Shown: positions 40,141-53,483, numbered from the stretch's first letter. The stretch: 64,000 bases of DNA from Paralithodes platypus (GCA_032716605.1 CM064580.1:39186638-39250637), one strand, 5' to 3'. Notes: a model not told the origin generated them from the sequence alone. Numbers and translations: made by a program.

Positions 40141-43020
40141 TTATTCATTTACAAACGCAGTCAGTCGCGGGTTTGATGCGAGATATTTGTCTAGGCGGAA
40201 TTTAAATGAATCAACGGTGCTGCAGTCTATAACGTCTCGGGGAAGCCCATTCCACAAGTTGACAACTCGATTGAAGAAGAAATTCTTAGATTCGTGCGAG
40301 TTAAAAGATTCACCAATAATTTTGCAACCGTTTCCCCGCGTGTAATTAGATTGGTCGATAGTGAAGTACTTACTACAGTTCATATTGTCGATGCCTTTGA
40401 TGATTTTGAACACTTGAATTAAGTCGCCTCTTAATCTGCGCTGGGTTAAAGGAAATAGATTTAATTCTCTAAGACGCTCTTCGTATGGTTTGTTCTTTAG
40501 GCTAGGTATCATTTTGGTAACTCTACGTTGAACTCGTTCTAGCTTGTTTATATCTTTTTGGTAATAAGGGCACCAGGGTTGAACGCAGTATTCCAGAAGA
40601 GGGCAGACTAAGGAATTGTAAAGGGTTAGGATAACTTCTTTGGATTTATGTTCAAATGACCTGCCTATAAAGCCAATTATTTTGTTTGCCTTCTTAACAA
40701 CTTCTGAACATTGTTGACTCGGTTTAGGTTACTCGATATTGTTACTCCCAGATCAGTTTCTCTGTTTACATTCTTAAGCTGAGTGCCATTCATCGAATAG
40801 TTTGCTTTCTCATTTAGGTATCCGACATGTAGTACTTTACATTTATCCGCATTGAAACTCATTTGCCAAATTTGGGCCCAACATGACAATTTATCTAGAT
40901 TGTGTTGCATATCGTCAACTTGTTCTTTTGAGAGTACGCTATTTGCAATTTTTGTATCGTCAGCAAATTTTGAGATTGTGCAGGTGAGACCCTCATCTAT
41001 GTCGTTGATGTAAATTAGAAAGAGAATTGGTCCTAGTACCGATCCCTGGGGTACCCCGCTACTTACATTGGTCCATTTAGATGCCTTACCGTTTATGACT
41101 ACCCTTTGCTTTCTGTTGCTGAGCCAATTTTCTATCCATTTCAACACACCGTCTTGTATTCCATGCGCTTTTAGTTTTAGCAGTAAACGTTTGTGGGGAA
41201 CTTTGTCAAAGGCCTTTTGAAAATCAAGGTATATAATATCTACAGCTTTACTCTCATCGTAGAGGTTGAGGATATCGTGGAAGAAGTCTAAGAGGTTTGT
41301 TAAACAGGAACGTTTTTTACGAAAGCCGTGTTGAGTATCTTTAAGTATGTTATTTTCCTCTAAGTGATTTACGAGTCTGTCTCGTATGACCGTTTCTAGC
41401 AGTTTACATACAACTGAGGTTAAGCTAATTGGACGATAGTTACTGGGTAGGGATTTGCTGCCTTTTTTGAATATCGGTGTTACGTTGGCTAGCTTCCACT
41501 GATCAGGCATAGTTCCAGACTGCAAGGATTTATTGAATAGTAATGTCAGTGGTTTGGAGAGCTCATTCTTAGCTTCCTTTAGAACTCTAGGCGAGATTGT
41601 ATCAGGTCCTGGCGTTTTATTTACCTTGAGTTTATCTAAACAATTCAATACTTCTCTCTCTGTAACGGTGATATTGCTTAGAACATCTGAATTATCAATC
41701 TGAATCGGCGATGGTGTAGGGATATCACTGAGGTCTTCTGTTGTAAAAACTGATGCAAAGAAGGTATTGAGGGCATTACTCATTTGTACTTCGTCTTTGG
41801 TGTATTCTCCATTTTCATCGACTAACGGTCCAACAGTTGAAGTAACTACTTTTTTCTTTCTGATATAACTATAGAATTCTTTCGAGTTTGTTTTACTTTG
41901 ATTCGCAATATGTAACTCTAAGGTCTTTTTACTTTGCTTAATTAACTTTTTGGCTTTGCGTCGTAGCTTTACAAATTTCACCCGTTCTTCGTCATTTTGT
42001 GAGGATTTTAATCTATCATTAGCAAATTTTTTAGCAAGCAGGCAGTTTGAAATATCTTTATTCCACCATTTGGGCTTATTATTATGGCCTGGACGCCGTA
42101 TTTTCGATGGTATGCAGTCTTGCACTGCTTTTAGGCAAGTGGTTTCGAATAACTTCCAAGATGTATTTATGTCGTTATTGTTAATTAAAAAGCTCCAGTC
42201 AGTTTCTTTAAACATAGCTCTAAGTTTATGGAAGTTTGCTTTCTTGAAATTAGGGACTTTTTCGATGCTACTATTTGGTTCGTTACTAGTAAACTTTAAA
42301 GTGAAAGTTATCGTACGATGGTCGCTGTTACTGAATTCATCACCAACATTCAAATTCTCTATCAATTCTTCTTTTGTTGCAAGTACAATGTCAAGAACGT
42401 TATTACCACGGGTTGGCGTTTGAACAAATTGATAAAGCGAACTCTCTTGCAAGTTCGTATACAAGTCATGTCCGGAGTGTGAAGTAAGAGTATCGCCCAC
42501 TTGGTCACATGTAAATTAAAGTCGCCAAAAATTACGGTATCTTGTGAGTTACTTACATCTGCAATTTGTTCGTAAATTTCTCGGTCAGTTTGCACTGATT
42601 GAGCTGGAGGTCTGTATATTAACGCAAGTATTATTTTTGTACCTTTATTATTCTTTATTAGCACAAAAGATGTGTCGACGTTCACAATTTGAGGTTTTGA
42701 CACGAGGGTCGGGTTAAGACTTTCTTTGATATAAAATAAAACGCCACCTCCATTTTTATTTATTCGGCTGTTCTCAAACATTACATAACCGGGAAGTGAA
42801 TACTCTGCTAAAAAGTCTCTATCTTCTGTATTGAGCCAAGATTCTGTTATGCCAATCACATCATAATTTTCTGTAAACACTAGTTCCTCTAAATCTGAAA
42901 ATTTATTGCGTATGCTACGAGCGTTTGCATAGAAAACCTTTAAAGTTGCGGTTTTTAGAACTCGCAGAACGTTCTTTCATCGAATTTTTGGTTCTGGTCG
43001 GATCTACATTTACATTCATG
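40141..43020 (-). pseudogene. CR1-type LINE ORF2: AP endonuclease and reverse transcriptase (two frameshifts)
   Basis: The frame opens near 43017 and reads the endonuclease (VIGITESWLNTEDRDF, NGGGVLFYIKESL, IFGDFNLH) to about 42505. A single-base indel moves the frame to 42500-40677. This holds the remainder of EN (SNSDHRTITFTL) and the RT: KLKVNKTPGPDTISPRVLKEA, LPSNYRPISLTSVVCKLLE, IIYLDFQKAFDKVPHKRL, SSGVPQGSVLGPILFLIYIND and catalytic SKFADDTKIA. A second indel near 40715 leads to 40676-40141, the typical CR1 tail (LNLFPLTQRRLRGDLIQVFKIIKGID, NFFFNRVVNLWNGLPRDV). All motifs are well preserved, so inactivation looks recent, or the two indels could be assembly errors. Confidence 0.9.
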
Positions 43021-43117
43021 GCTGTCCTCGGTCCTCGGTCGTTATCCCTGACGGTTTTGAATTTGGGTCGTGTTGGTGGAGCTTTATCCAAATTCGCGGT
43101 TCTTGACGGATTAGTAT

Positions 43118-43995
<878 letters not shown>

Positions 43996-44072
43996 CGTTA
44001 TAAGATTCAGCACACTCGCTTTTCATCATTACTTATTGCAGCATTGAAGTCACCAGAATGTTGCGATATTAA

Positions 44073-44451
44073 GGGGAGGAAGTTGGTTTTTCGAGTCCTC
44101 CTCCTCCCTCATGTTTAGCCCTAATAGTTATGAGATTTCAAGACATTCGCCCCATTAGTTTGGTGATTTTCAGACCTTTTGACCCATTACTTTGCAGTTT
44201 GCCAATATTAAGACATTTCGTGCCATTTAGGTGTCGATTTTTTTCCTGGCGAGCGATAGCGAGCCTGTATTTGAAGAGGAATCGGCCTTCGGCCGTGACA
44301 GTTTTCTACCGAAAAATTTAAAAATTTATATTGAATTGTGGGTGGTTTTTTTTTTAAAGTTTGATAGAGGTTTAGAGAGCAAACTAAACCCTTTCCTTAA
44401 ACCATTGAGCCGAACCAGTAAATTATGCTGCACAATACCGTCTGAGCTCCC
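44073..44451 (+). mobile_element. MITE-A copy (subfamily shared with 18428-18800)
   Basis: TTAA (44069-44072) then GGGGAGGAAGTTGG; the right end CCGTCTGAGCTCCC is followed by TTAC. The interior has CCTGGCGAGCGATAGCGAGCC and CGGCCTTCGGCCG. Confidence 0.82.
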
Positions 44452-44572
44452 TTACTAGATACACTGTAGTATTTCAAGCTTAACCCCTTGAGGATCATGG
44501 CATATTGTGACTCTTTATTCTGGCCATCCTTAGACGATTTTACACACCTTAGGAAGGATCTGTCGGAATTAA

Positions 44573-44931
44573 GGGGGATGGGCCGGTTTTCTGGACCACT
44601 TTCTCCCTCATGTTTAGCCCCATTAGTTTTCAGATGTTAAGATGTTTGCCCCATTAGTTAGTCGATTTTAAGACCTTTCGCCCCATTTCTTCGTCAATAT
44701 TTAGACCTTTCGTGCTATTTAGGTGTCGATTTTTTCCCTGGCGAACGATAGTGAGCCTGTAATGTTGGAAGAACCAGCCTTCGGCCGGCACATTATTCTA
44801 CCGAAAAATATGCAAATTAATCTAGAAGGGGGATCTAATGGATGTTTATTTAAATTTGATGGAGGTCTAGGGAGGAAACTAGAAAAATTATGAATACATG
44901 CAAAAATCGGCCAAAAAGTGACCCATCCCCC
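44573..44931 (+). mobile_element. MITE-A nested in FB
   Basis: TTAA (44569-44572) then GGGGGATGGGCCGGTTTTCTGG; the right end AAAAAGTGACCCATCCCCC is followed by CTAA. FB reads GTATTAAAAGGGTAAA at the same site in the intact copy at 19793. Confidence 0.85.
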
Positions 44932-45006
44932 CTAAAAGGGTGAAGATTGTCTCGATTATCCCTCTGACTTCCATATACCCTTCCTAATATAAATACCATT
45001 GTTTAA

Positions 45007-45366
45007 GGGAGCCCACCTCGCATTGATTTCTCTTTATCTCCCTCTCTCTTTGGCTTGTATCTATTCGGCCCCATTCAGCCTGTTTTAAGACGTTTACCCC
45101 CATCCAGGTGTCAATATTTTCCCAGCACATATATATTTTTGTTTTGACAGCAAGCTAAATTTGTACATTTTTCGAAAGAAAAATGCCTCCGGCGAAGCCG
45201 GATTTCTCCATAAAATGCTGGCTCGCTATCGCTCGCCAGGAAGAAATCGACACCTGGATGAGGATAAACGTCTTAAAACAGTTGGCTGAATGGGGCCGAA
45301 TCGATACAAGCCAGGGAAAGAGAGAAAAGGAGAGAAAGATAAAACAAAAACAAACGGTGACCCCCC
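45007..45366. mobile_element. MITE-B nested in FB
   Basis: TTAA at 45003-45006 and 45367-45370. Termini GGGAGCCCACCTCG and, reversed, GGGGGGTCACCG. The fold-back arms GGCTTGTATCTATTCGGCCCC/GGGGCCGAATCGATACAAGCC are clear. Confidence 0.88.
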
Positions 45367-45513
45367 TTAATGATATCCAGAATATATTGCCAAAACGCGT
45401 CCTGATCCTCAAGGGGTTAACGCCTGTAGTATACAAGAACGCTTTTCTGGCTTATATTCTCGCTCTCAATATTGTAAATGCATATTTGAATCGACGATAA
45501 AGCCTGTCATATG

Positions 45514-45593
45514 TTAACCCTTTGAAGCTCTGACGCGCTTTAGCTGTTTATTTTGGCTATCATTAGACGATTTTATGCAGCATTTGTGAGATA
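45514..45593. mobile_element. FB left half, truncated
   Basis: TTAA (45514-45517) CCCTTTGAAGCTCTGACGCGC...GGCTATCATTAGACGATTTTATGCAGC, then lost at the probable solo LTR. Confidence 0.65.
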
Positions 45594-45597
45594 ATAT

Positions 45598-46558
45598 TGT
45601 TACAACCCAAAGTTTGGAGAGACTAGTGGAACTAGCTTAGTTAAAGATTTGGCCCCGAAGGAGTCTAGAGGGTGACCTTTAGGTTGAACACAAAGACTGA
45701 ACTTTAGTTTAAGGGTGTTCAGTATGGATAAGTACTTTTATTAATTTAGTACTTGTATTAAGGTAAAGTCTGAGTAGTTCTCGTATTTTAATATTTATTA
45801 CTAAGATGATATTTTAATTTAAGAGTTGTTCTCGTATTTTAATCAGATTTCAAAGTAGTCTTCTGGATATTATATAGGGTTAATCTTCCTCACTTCATTT
45901 AATCATTAGGGTATAAATATATATGGATAAGAAAAGAATATACAATTTTTGTTAATATAATAAAATCAAATTTAAGTAATATAACAAAACCATTATGTAT
46001 TATATAATTATAATTTAAAGTTATAAAACAAAATAAAACAAATACAATGGTAATTAATATTAATGCAAAATATTTAATTTATACAAAATGAAAACAAAAA
46101 GAAAATGAAAATGAAAATATAAGTTATAGTCACGATATCTCCCGTAGTCAAACCGAAGGGGGGTAGTTCCTGGAGTTTTAAAACAACGCTTTCTGGAAGC
46201 GATATTCCCAAGAACGTTGCACCGATAAAGTCTAAGATAACACTGACCCCACTCATTATTCCCGCCCCGTCATTGACTACGGTAGTTTTAATGTGACCAG
46301 AAAAGAAACATCCACCCCCTGGTGTTTATGAGCAGAGATAGCATTGAACTTTAATTTGAATTACATATTTATTGAGTGAGACTTCGAAACTCTGCTCGAC
46401 CAAAATGAGAGGGATAGAAGTAAGAAGGATATTGGGATGCGAAGTTTCGGGCCTCTGTTGGTTTGGTTGCTTGAAGCCCCGACCCCGATCTCAGACTGGT
46501 TGATGCGTTTGAAGGGTGGAAGTGAACCCGTACAGTCAGAGCCTATAGGCCCGTGACA
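45598..46558. repeat. Probable solo LTR (~961 bp)
   Basis: It begins TGTTACAACCC and ends GGCCCGTGACA (TGTTAC versus reversed TGTCAC), with ATAT directly on both sides (45594-45597, 46559-46562) as a possible 4-bp target duplication. The short AT-rich duplication could be chance. No internal retroviral domains were found. Confidence 0.42.
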
Positions 46559-46562
46559 ATAT

Positions 46563-47000
46563 ATACAGTATATATGGGAGGCAGGCGAAGTTTAATCATT
46601 AAAAATAAGTAATGACTAAGTTTACCATTTTGTATGATTGTAAAATAGGACAAAAACATAGAATTACAGTACAAACACTCACCATGTTGCTAGCTTGTAT
46701 AGGACGCTGCAGGTTAACATACGTGTTACTCTGATCTCATTCACCGGCTCACTGACTCACCTTGCAGCTCTCTCCCCTTTATATACCCTCGCACCCCGCT
46801 CCGCCAACCCGTTTCCTTGTGCTTGGGGTTTCCAGGGGGGAGAGAAAGGCGCATGCACAAATTCAACCAGTAGCTCTCACCAGTACCAAATCAACCAATA
46901 CGGTTAGGTTAGGTTAATACTATATTTTGGCACTGGTTTGGTTGGTCTGGGTTAATTTGGCACTGGTTGAGAGCTACTGGTTGAAATGGTCTACTGGTTG
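46563..47000. other. Non-coding spacer
   Basis: It contains GGTTAGGTTAGGTTAATAC and two copies each of TTGGCACTGGTT and CTACTGGTTGA. No gene was recognised. Confidence 0.4.
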
Positions 47001-47007
47001 AGATGAC

Positions 47008-49670
47008 ATGGAATCTAGAGCGATAATGTTAAGATTGTGGCATTATTCTAGCTATTTTCGACAACTGCCAGCAGCCCCTTCTCTGTATCCTACTTTCTCT
47101 ATCCTAGTTTCACTTGCTCTCGTGTTCCCAATTTCGACTCCTGAATTCTCAACTTTATGGCTCAAACTATCCTGTCATTCTCATACTAAATATTTCTGTG
47201 CTGTCTATCTTTCCCCTAACTCTACCGACTTTCCGAAATTCTTTGACTATCTAAACTCTAAAGTGGAACACATTCTATCCATCTCTCCTTTCTCGGAAAT
47301 CTCCATCTTAGGAGATTTCAACGTTCAACACCGCCAATGGCTCTCCTCTCTTACTACTGACGAACCTGGTGAACAAGCCTTCGTCTTTTCTATCCTAAAT
47401 GAACTAGAGCAGCTGGTCCAGCAACTCACCCGTATCCCGGATCGCTTTGGAGATCGGCCCAACATTCTTGACTTATTTCTGACTTCTAACCCTTCTTCTT
47501 ATACTGTCAATCTTTTCTCTCCTTTGGGCTCCTCCGACCATAAACTTATATCTGTTACCTTTCCTATCTCTCCAGTACGGCCACCCGATCCTCCCAGCCG
47601 GCGGCGCTTGTGGCACTTTGGCGCTGCCGACTGGGAGGCTCTTCGGCAGTACTTCTTTGATTTCCCATGGAATGACTTCTGCTTCCATGGCTGAGGACCC
47701 TCGGGGAGTGGTGAACGCATTACCGAGGCAATCTTCTCGGGCATGGAAGCATATATTCCATTTTCTTTCTCTCAGTCTAATGCAAAAAAATCTTGGTTTA
47801 CTCAAGCTTGTTCTACTGCTGTCTGCAACAAGGAGAAAGCATTCAAATGGTACCAACGCCTTACAACTCAAGAATCTCATTCTTCCTATGTTTCTGCCCG
47901 AAATCAAGCCAAATCTGTTCTTCGACTTGCCAAGCACTCTTTCATCAATAATAAATGCACTGAACTATCCAACTCTAGCTCTTCCCAAGCTTTCTGGCAT
48001 CTAGCCAAAAACCTCTCCAACAATATTTCTTCCTCGTCTTTCCCTTCCCTTTTCCACTCTGATGGCACAACCATCACTTCTTCCTCTGACAAAACTGAAC
48101 TCTTCGCTCAAACTTTTGCTAGAAACTCTACCTTGGATGATTCCGGTGCTATTCCTGTCTCTCCACCCCCCTCTCTCCTACTTATGCCTAATATCCTAAT
48201 ATCTTCTAAAGATGTACTTTCTACCCTTTCTGGGCTTAATACTAAGAAGGTGTACGGTCCGAACGGTGTTCCTCCTGTTGTACTAAAAAGCTGTGTTTCC
48301 GTGCTGACTCCCTGCCTAGGCAAACTCTTTCGTCTCTGTCTCTCCTCTAACGTCTTCCCTTCATGCTGGAAGTTTGCTCTCATTCAACCTGTCCCAAAGA
48401 ATGGTGACCGCTCTCAACTCTCCAACTATCGTCCAATTGCTCTCATCTCTTGTATCTCTAAAGTTATTGAAACTATTCTTGCTTCAAAATTTCTTAAAAC
48501 ATTTCTCTTCTCATAATCTGCTCTCAGATCGCCAGTATGGCTTCCTTAAGGGTCGCTCTACTGGTGATATTCTTTCATATCTTACTAACTCTTGGTCATC
48601 CTCCTTTCGGGATTTCGGGGAGACCTTTTCTACTGCACTAGACATATCGAAGGCCTTCGATAGAGTCTGGCACAAATCTTTAATATCTAAACTACCCTCC
48701 TTCGGTTTCTATCCCTCCATCTGTGCCTTTGTCTCTAATTTCCTTTCCGGCCGTTCCATAGCTGCGGTTGTGGACGGCCATCGCTCACTTCCTCATCTTA
48801 TCAACTCGGTGTTCCTCAGGGCTCTGTCCTATCTCCTATTCTCTTTCTAACATAAATGATCTTCTCAACTGTAACTCCAGTCCCATCCATTCATACGAAG
48901 ATGACTCTACCTTACACTACTCAATTAGCTTTCCAGAACGCCCCAGCCAGCAATCCTTCAAAGACAAACATAATGAGGCCATAGAACACTTATCTTCTGA
49001 TCTAACTACTATTTCCAATTGGGGCAGAGAAAACCTTGTTGCCTTTATTGCTTCCAAAACCCAATTTATCCATCTATCTACCCATCCGGAACTCCCAGAG
49101 GACTATCCCTTATTCTTCAACAATACAAAAATTAATCCTTCATCTTCTCTCAATATTCTTGGTGTCTCTTTTTCTTCTGCTCTCACTTGGAAGGACCATA
49201 TAACCAGTCTTGCTAAGGCAGCCTCCCAGAAGCTGGGTGTGCTCAACCGCCTCAAGGGGTTCTTTACCCCTGCACAGCTTCTTGCTCTGTACTGGGGCAC
49301 AGTGTGTCCCTGTATTGAGTATTGTTCACATGTGTGGGGAGGATCCTCTCACACCGCACTCCTAGACAAAGTAGAAAGGAAGGCCTTTCGTATAATTAAT
49401 TCCTGCCCACTCACCAACTCTCTTTGCTGCAATGTTGCATCTCTCGCTATTCTATCGCTACTACAATAATCAGTGCTCCTTAGAGCTCTCCTAGTGTATA
49501 CCACCTCCTCTACGTAGGGTACGTGGTACCCGTCTTGCAACACAATCCAACCCCTACTGTGTGCAACTCTCCAACCCAAGAGTGAAACGTTACTCTGTCT
49601 TTATTCTATTCAACAGCTGAGCTCTGGAACTCTCTCCCAGAATCAGTCTTTCCCCAGTCTTTTCTGCTGA
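47008..49670 (+). pseudogene. Jockey/I-like LINE: endonuclease and reverse transcriptase (frameshifted)
   Basis: Frame 47008-47694 is the C-terminal half of an AP endonuclease ([46 protein letters not shown]) and stops at a TGA in WNDFCFHG. The frame reopens at 47743 (SFSQSNAKKSWFTQACS) into RT fingers (KVYGPNGVPPVVLKSC, FALIQPVPKNGDRSQLSNYRPIAL). It shifts near 48500 to 48850 (FLKGRSTGDILSYLTNSW, TALDISKAFDRVWHKSL), then again to 48768-49469 (WKDHITSLAKAASQKLGVL, CIEYCSHVWGGSSH). The catalytic box reads HSYEDDSTLH where YADD is expected, and the GVPQGS block is scrambled at a shift (LINSVFLRALS). The 5' end is truncated within EN. Confidence 0.85.
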
Positions 49671-49681
49671 TCCCCTTTCTT

Positions 49682-49963
49682 AAATTTTTACATTTTCGGT
49701 AGAAAAATATCTCGGACGAAGGCCGGTTCCTCTTAAATTATAGGCTCGCTATTGCTCGCCAGGAAAAAATTGACACCTAAATGGCACAAATGGTCTTAAA
49801 ATTTATATAAAGGGGGTGAAAGTTCTTAAAATCGCCAAATTAAAGGGGCGAACGTCTTAAAATCGCCAAATTAATGGGGCGAGTCTTAAAATCTAAAAAA
49901 CAATGGGGCTAAACACGAGGGAAATAGGGGTCAAGAAAAAATCCCTCAAGTGGAAATCTCCCC
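49682..49963 (-). mobile_element. MITE-A, left-truncated
   Basis: It begins inside the family (ATTTTCGGTAGAAAAAT) at the LINE 3' end and continues through GGCTCGCTATTGCTCGCCAGG and GGGGCTAAACACGAGGGA to AAATCTCCCC-TTAA (49964-49967). Confidence 0.78.
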
Positions 49964-50098
49964 TTAAACAGCACTATTAATGCTGGGATATTGTCATGGA
50001 TGTTCTCTTCGCTCTTTAATGTTTTTCTTACATTTTCTGTATGTCTCCAGGCTTGATCATTGTTGTAGTTCATTGATTCAGATTTTGGTATCTCATTC

Positions 50099-50246
50099 TA
50101 TATTCCTCTTTGTTTTCAGTTCCTGTGCTTTCATTATTTTTATGTTGCCATACTGTAAGTCTAGTATGTCAATATATTCCTCTTTTTTTTCAGTTCCTGT
50201 GCTTTCATTGTTTTTATGTTGCCATAACGTAAGTCTAGTATGTCAA
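50099..50246. repeat. Tandem duplication of a ~74-bp segment
   Basis: ATATTCCTCTTTGTTTTCAG + TTCCTGTGCTTTCATTATTTTTATG ... AAGTCTAGTATGTCAATAT occurs twice in a row with few differences. Confidence 0.75.
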
Positions 50247-50399
50247 TATATTGTTTAATGTCATTCTTCCAATTATAGTTCTTCTCTTTCATGTCAATTA
50301 TTATTTCTTTCAGAAGTACATTTCTACTCTAATTTATATTTATATTACCAGTTCCAGTACCAATGTTTCCTTGAAATAGACTTCTTAAATATTGTAGTT

Positions 50400-51620
50400 T
50401 ACTTTCTATATGGGGGTGGGAGGCTAGGAATCCTCCTTCTCTTGTAAAATTCACCTACTAGACGAGACGGAGAAAGGGGCGAGGGAACGCAAAAGTGGTC
50501 CCGGACCCTAAGAATTGGAACTTTAACTGTTGTTTCTGTTCGGGCTCTGTCTCGAGTCGGCCACTCCCAGTTATAAGAAAATGGGAGTCTGCAGAAAGCC
50601 GATTGGCCCATAGAAGGTAGATCCCTCTCACACTCAACCCCAATTACAACTCCTAATTATAGACCCAGCTCACTAATACCATGAGGACCGACCTCACCAA
50701 AACGGTTAGAGGTCAGAAAACAGGGGTCTGCAGAGCGCCAATTGGCCCTCACCTGGCAGATCCCCCTCGTACCCAACCCATCTCGTCCATATCTATCTAT
50801 CTATTGCCGGACGCCTTACTCCCTTTAATGCGGGTGGCCACAAACAAAAGGCCCCCAAGCGGACCTATTCCCTGTAAGAGGGACAACCCGAGCCAGCTTA
50901 CTGAAGGACTTACAAGATTGACCAGTCAATTTAGGATCCGTCCAACTCTGAGGCCCTCTATGTATATTGTTAGCACTATTTTTCTACAGTGGTGTTCGGC
51001 TAGTCCATCCACTAACCTGCCTTACACTTATATAAAAGCAGTACGGATTTGTATCAGGTTTACTCCCCTAGACAGGTTGCCGACCAAGTCTGACGAGTCC
51101 CATCCACATAGATTTTTATAAGGTTGTATCCCCTAAATGGGTTGCCGACCAAGGCTAACGCGTCCCATCCACCCTTATCTTAAAGCTCTCTATCGTTCTA
51201 GATCGTACTATAGTACTTGGTAGCCTATTCCACCTATCTACAACTCTGTTACCAAACCAGTATTTGCCTATATCTTTTCTGAAACAAAATTTATCTCATT
51301 TGAAACCATTTGTTAGAGTTCTTTCGCTATCTCTGAGCTTTAGTAAATCTTTCATGTTCCCTTTATTAATCCCACTAGAATACCTCTCTCATATCCCCTC
51401 TAATAACTCTGCGTCTCTCTAACGAATGTAAGCCTAATTTATGAACATAAGAAAATGGGAGTCTGCAGAAAGCCAATCGGCCCATAGGCCTACAAGGCAG
51501 ATCCCTCTCACACCCAACCCCAATTTCAAGGCCTAATTATAGGCCCAACTCACTAATACCATGAGGACTGACCTCACCAAAACGGTCAGAGGTCAATAAG
51601 AGTTATATATGGGGTATGCC
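50400..51620 (-). pseudogene. CR1-like LINE 3' fragments
   Basis: Minus strand 51440-51180 reads NLGLHSLERRRVIRGDMREVF then decays, matching the C-terminal end of CR1-type RTs. The 3'-UTR-like block GAAAATGGGAGTCTGCAGAAAGCC + GATTGGCCCATAG ... CACCAAAACGG occurs three times (50578, 50705 and 51452 onward). An inverted (GATA)n-type LINE tail, CTATCTATCTATTGCCGGACGCC, lies at 50793-50815. Confidence 0.6.
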
Positions 51621-51799
51621 CCTGAGTATAGGCTATATACATACCTTCTATAGCTCTAGCCTTAATAGAAGAGTTTCCAATTTCTCCCCGCGTTCAGTTC
51701 AGTTCAGTTGATTGGCGGGAGTAATGCCTTTAAAGCGGCACTCCCTGATGTAGGGTTCTTCTTGTGGTCTGGGTCCGGGTCTATTTTATCTTAATAATT

Positions 51800-53010
51800 C
51801 CTTTATTTTCTTATTTCTTATTTGCCAAAGTCTATATACACCGTTGTTTTTGCCTCTTCTGTTGTATTGCTGTCGAATAGTAGGTGGCCAATAGTCAACT
51901 CCTCATCCTCCTGGTAGGGCTGCTGCAGTGCTGGGTTGTTCCTCCTCTCTTCGCTGTATGCCGGGCAGTGCAGCACAAAATGGTTCAGGTCCTCATACTC
52001 ATAGCCACACATGATGTACTCAGTCGTCTCGTTACTAAATCTCCGTCTGTTCCCCAGGTTCATGTTGTTACTCCTGCATTTAAACAGGATCACCGAAGCC
52101 TCCCTACTATCATACACATTCTCTTGGCCACCTATCTCTCTTCTCCATTCTCTATATATTTTCAGACTTGGTTTTTCTTCCATTTCTTGCTTCCATACTT
52201 TAGTATCTCACTCTCTCACCTTCATCTTTATCTCTTCATTTGTCACTTTCCCTCCTCTTATCCCTACCATTTTTCTATCCTCTATTAATCCTTTTATCCA
52301 TTTATTCTTCTTTCTCTCTTTCATCTCTTCCACTATTCTTCCAAGCAATTTGTTCCCTTCTTTTCTCAAAATATATTGTAAATACTTTAACTGTCCCTCC
52401 ATTATCCTTGCTTTCATACTTGAAATTCCTATCTCTCCTCTTATTGCTGCCTCTTGCACATACCTCGGAGCTCCCAATATTTGTCTGCTTACGCTATTCT
52501 CTATCCTTTGCAGTCGTTGTATCTCCTGTTTATTTAGATCTAATATATTTGCTCCATACAGTATTGCAGGGAGGGCTACACTTTTCCAGAATGTCTTACC
52601 TATTAATAATCTAGAGCAGCTCCTTGCAATTATTGAGTAAGTCATATTAGCCATTTTTACTGCCTTCTCTATCATCATACCTTTCTGTAACTTAAAAACA
52701 ATTCTTACTATCATTTATTGTAATTCCTAAGTATTTGATCTTATTACTGACTCTTATTCCTGTTATTTCCTGTGGTTTTTCCTTCATGTTAAATATTATT
52801 ATACTACTCTTTTGTTTGTTTATTTCCAGTCCACATCTCTACTGGTATTCATTACCGTTCCTATCACTCTCTCTGCGTCTTCTATACTTTCTGCCAACAA
52901 TATCACATCGTCTGCAAAAAATAACGATGTTATCTTAAACGCTTCATCCTTAAAACCTATATCTAGTTCCTCCAGCTTCTTCATTATCCTAAAAGTTACC
53001 AACTTGAATG
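51800..53010 (-). pseudogene. LINE reverse transcriptase C-terminal half, decayed
   Basis: Minus-strand pieces in order: 53002-52820 with LFFADDVILLAESIEDAERV (catalytic FADD); 52714-52208 with SRLLIGKTFWKSVALPAILYGANIL and a helical tail (ENSVSRQILGAPRYVQEAAIRGEIG); 52183-51818 with FKCRSNNMNLGNRRRF and a zinc-like CGYEYEDLNHFVLHC. At least two frame breaks. A related tail occurs at 53484-54160. Confidence 0.72.
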
Positions 53011-53239
53011 TGTGTGGTAACTAGAGTGTACCTTGCAGCTCCTAACATTTGACAGTAAACTTTGTTTTCAATTCTTTGAAGTTTAAATAATGAATCTTTA
53101 GTTAAACTTATATTACTTTGGTTCCAAATAAAATTGCTGGCAGTGCTGCAATGACCAGAACAATTGTGGCAATAACTTAAACGGAAAATCAGATGTGGAA
53201 TTATATTTGGAATTGTTTTGAACTGCCAGCTGGTGTAGT

Positions 53240-53480
53240 GACTAGGCTACACGAAGATAACTAAAGAAAGAAAAAACAGGGAGGCGCTGTTGTAAAGGCC
53301 TATAGCTTCCCTTTTTTCTTCTTCTTATTTTGAACCCGCTCGCAGACCGCGCAGATCCACGGGGCTGACCTTTGTATCGGTACTGGCTCAGAAATGTTAG
53401 TAGGAGGGAAAGTTTAGAGTAGAAGGATAGTATAAGGGACAGTTTTTTAGACCTACCTATCACGTCCTCCCCCCCCCCCC
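53240..53480. other. Spacer with poly-C run
   Basis: No gene. A run of 18 C lies at about 53467-53484, at the 3' edge of the next LINE fragment. Confidence 0.5.
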
Positions 53481-53483
53481 CCC

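Larger units (their letters stand above)
44480..45420. mobile_element. FB element carrying two nested MITEs
   Basis: TTAACCCCTTGAGGATCATGGC (TTAA 44480-44483) opens it and GCGTCCTGATCCTCAAGGGG-TTAA (45417-45420) closes it. MITE-A sits at 44573-44931 and MITE-B at 45007-45366. Removing both leaves a normal ~210-bp FB body with the usual TAGACGATTTTA and TCCTAATATAAATACCATTG blocks. Confidence 0.88.

Noticed and set aside
46074..46256. 60-aa minus ORF with a hydrophobic C terminus
   Set aside because: The tail is AT-rich low complexity and it lies inside the probable solo LTR; no family was recognised.
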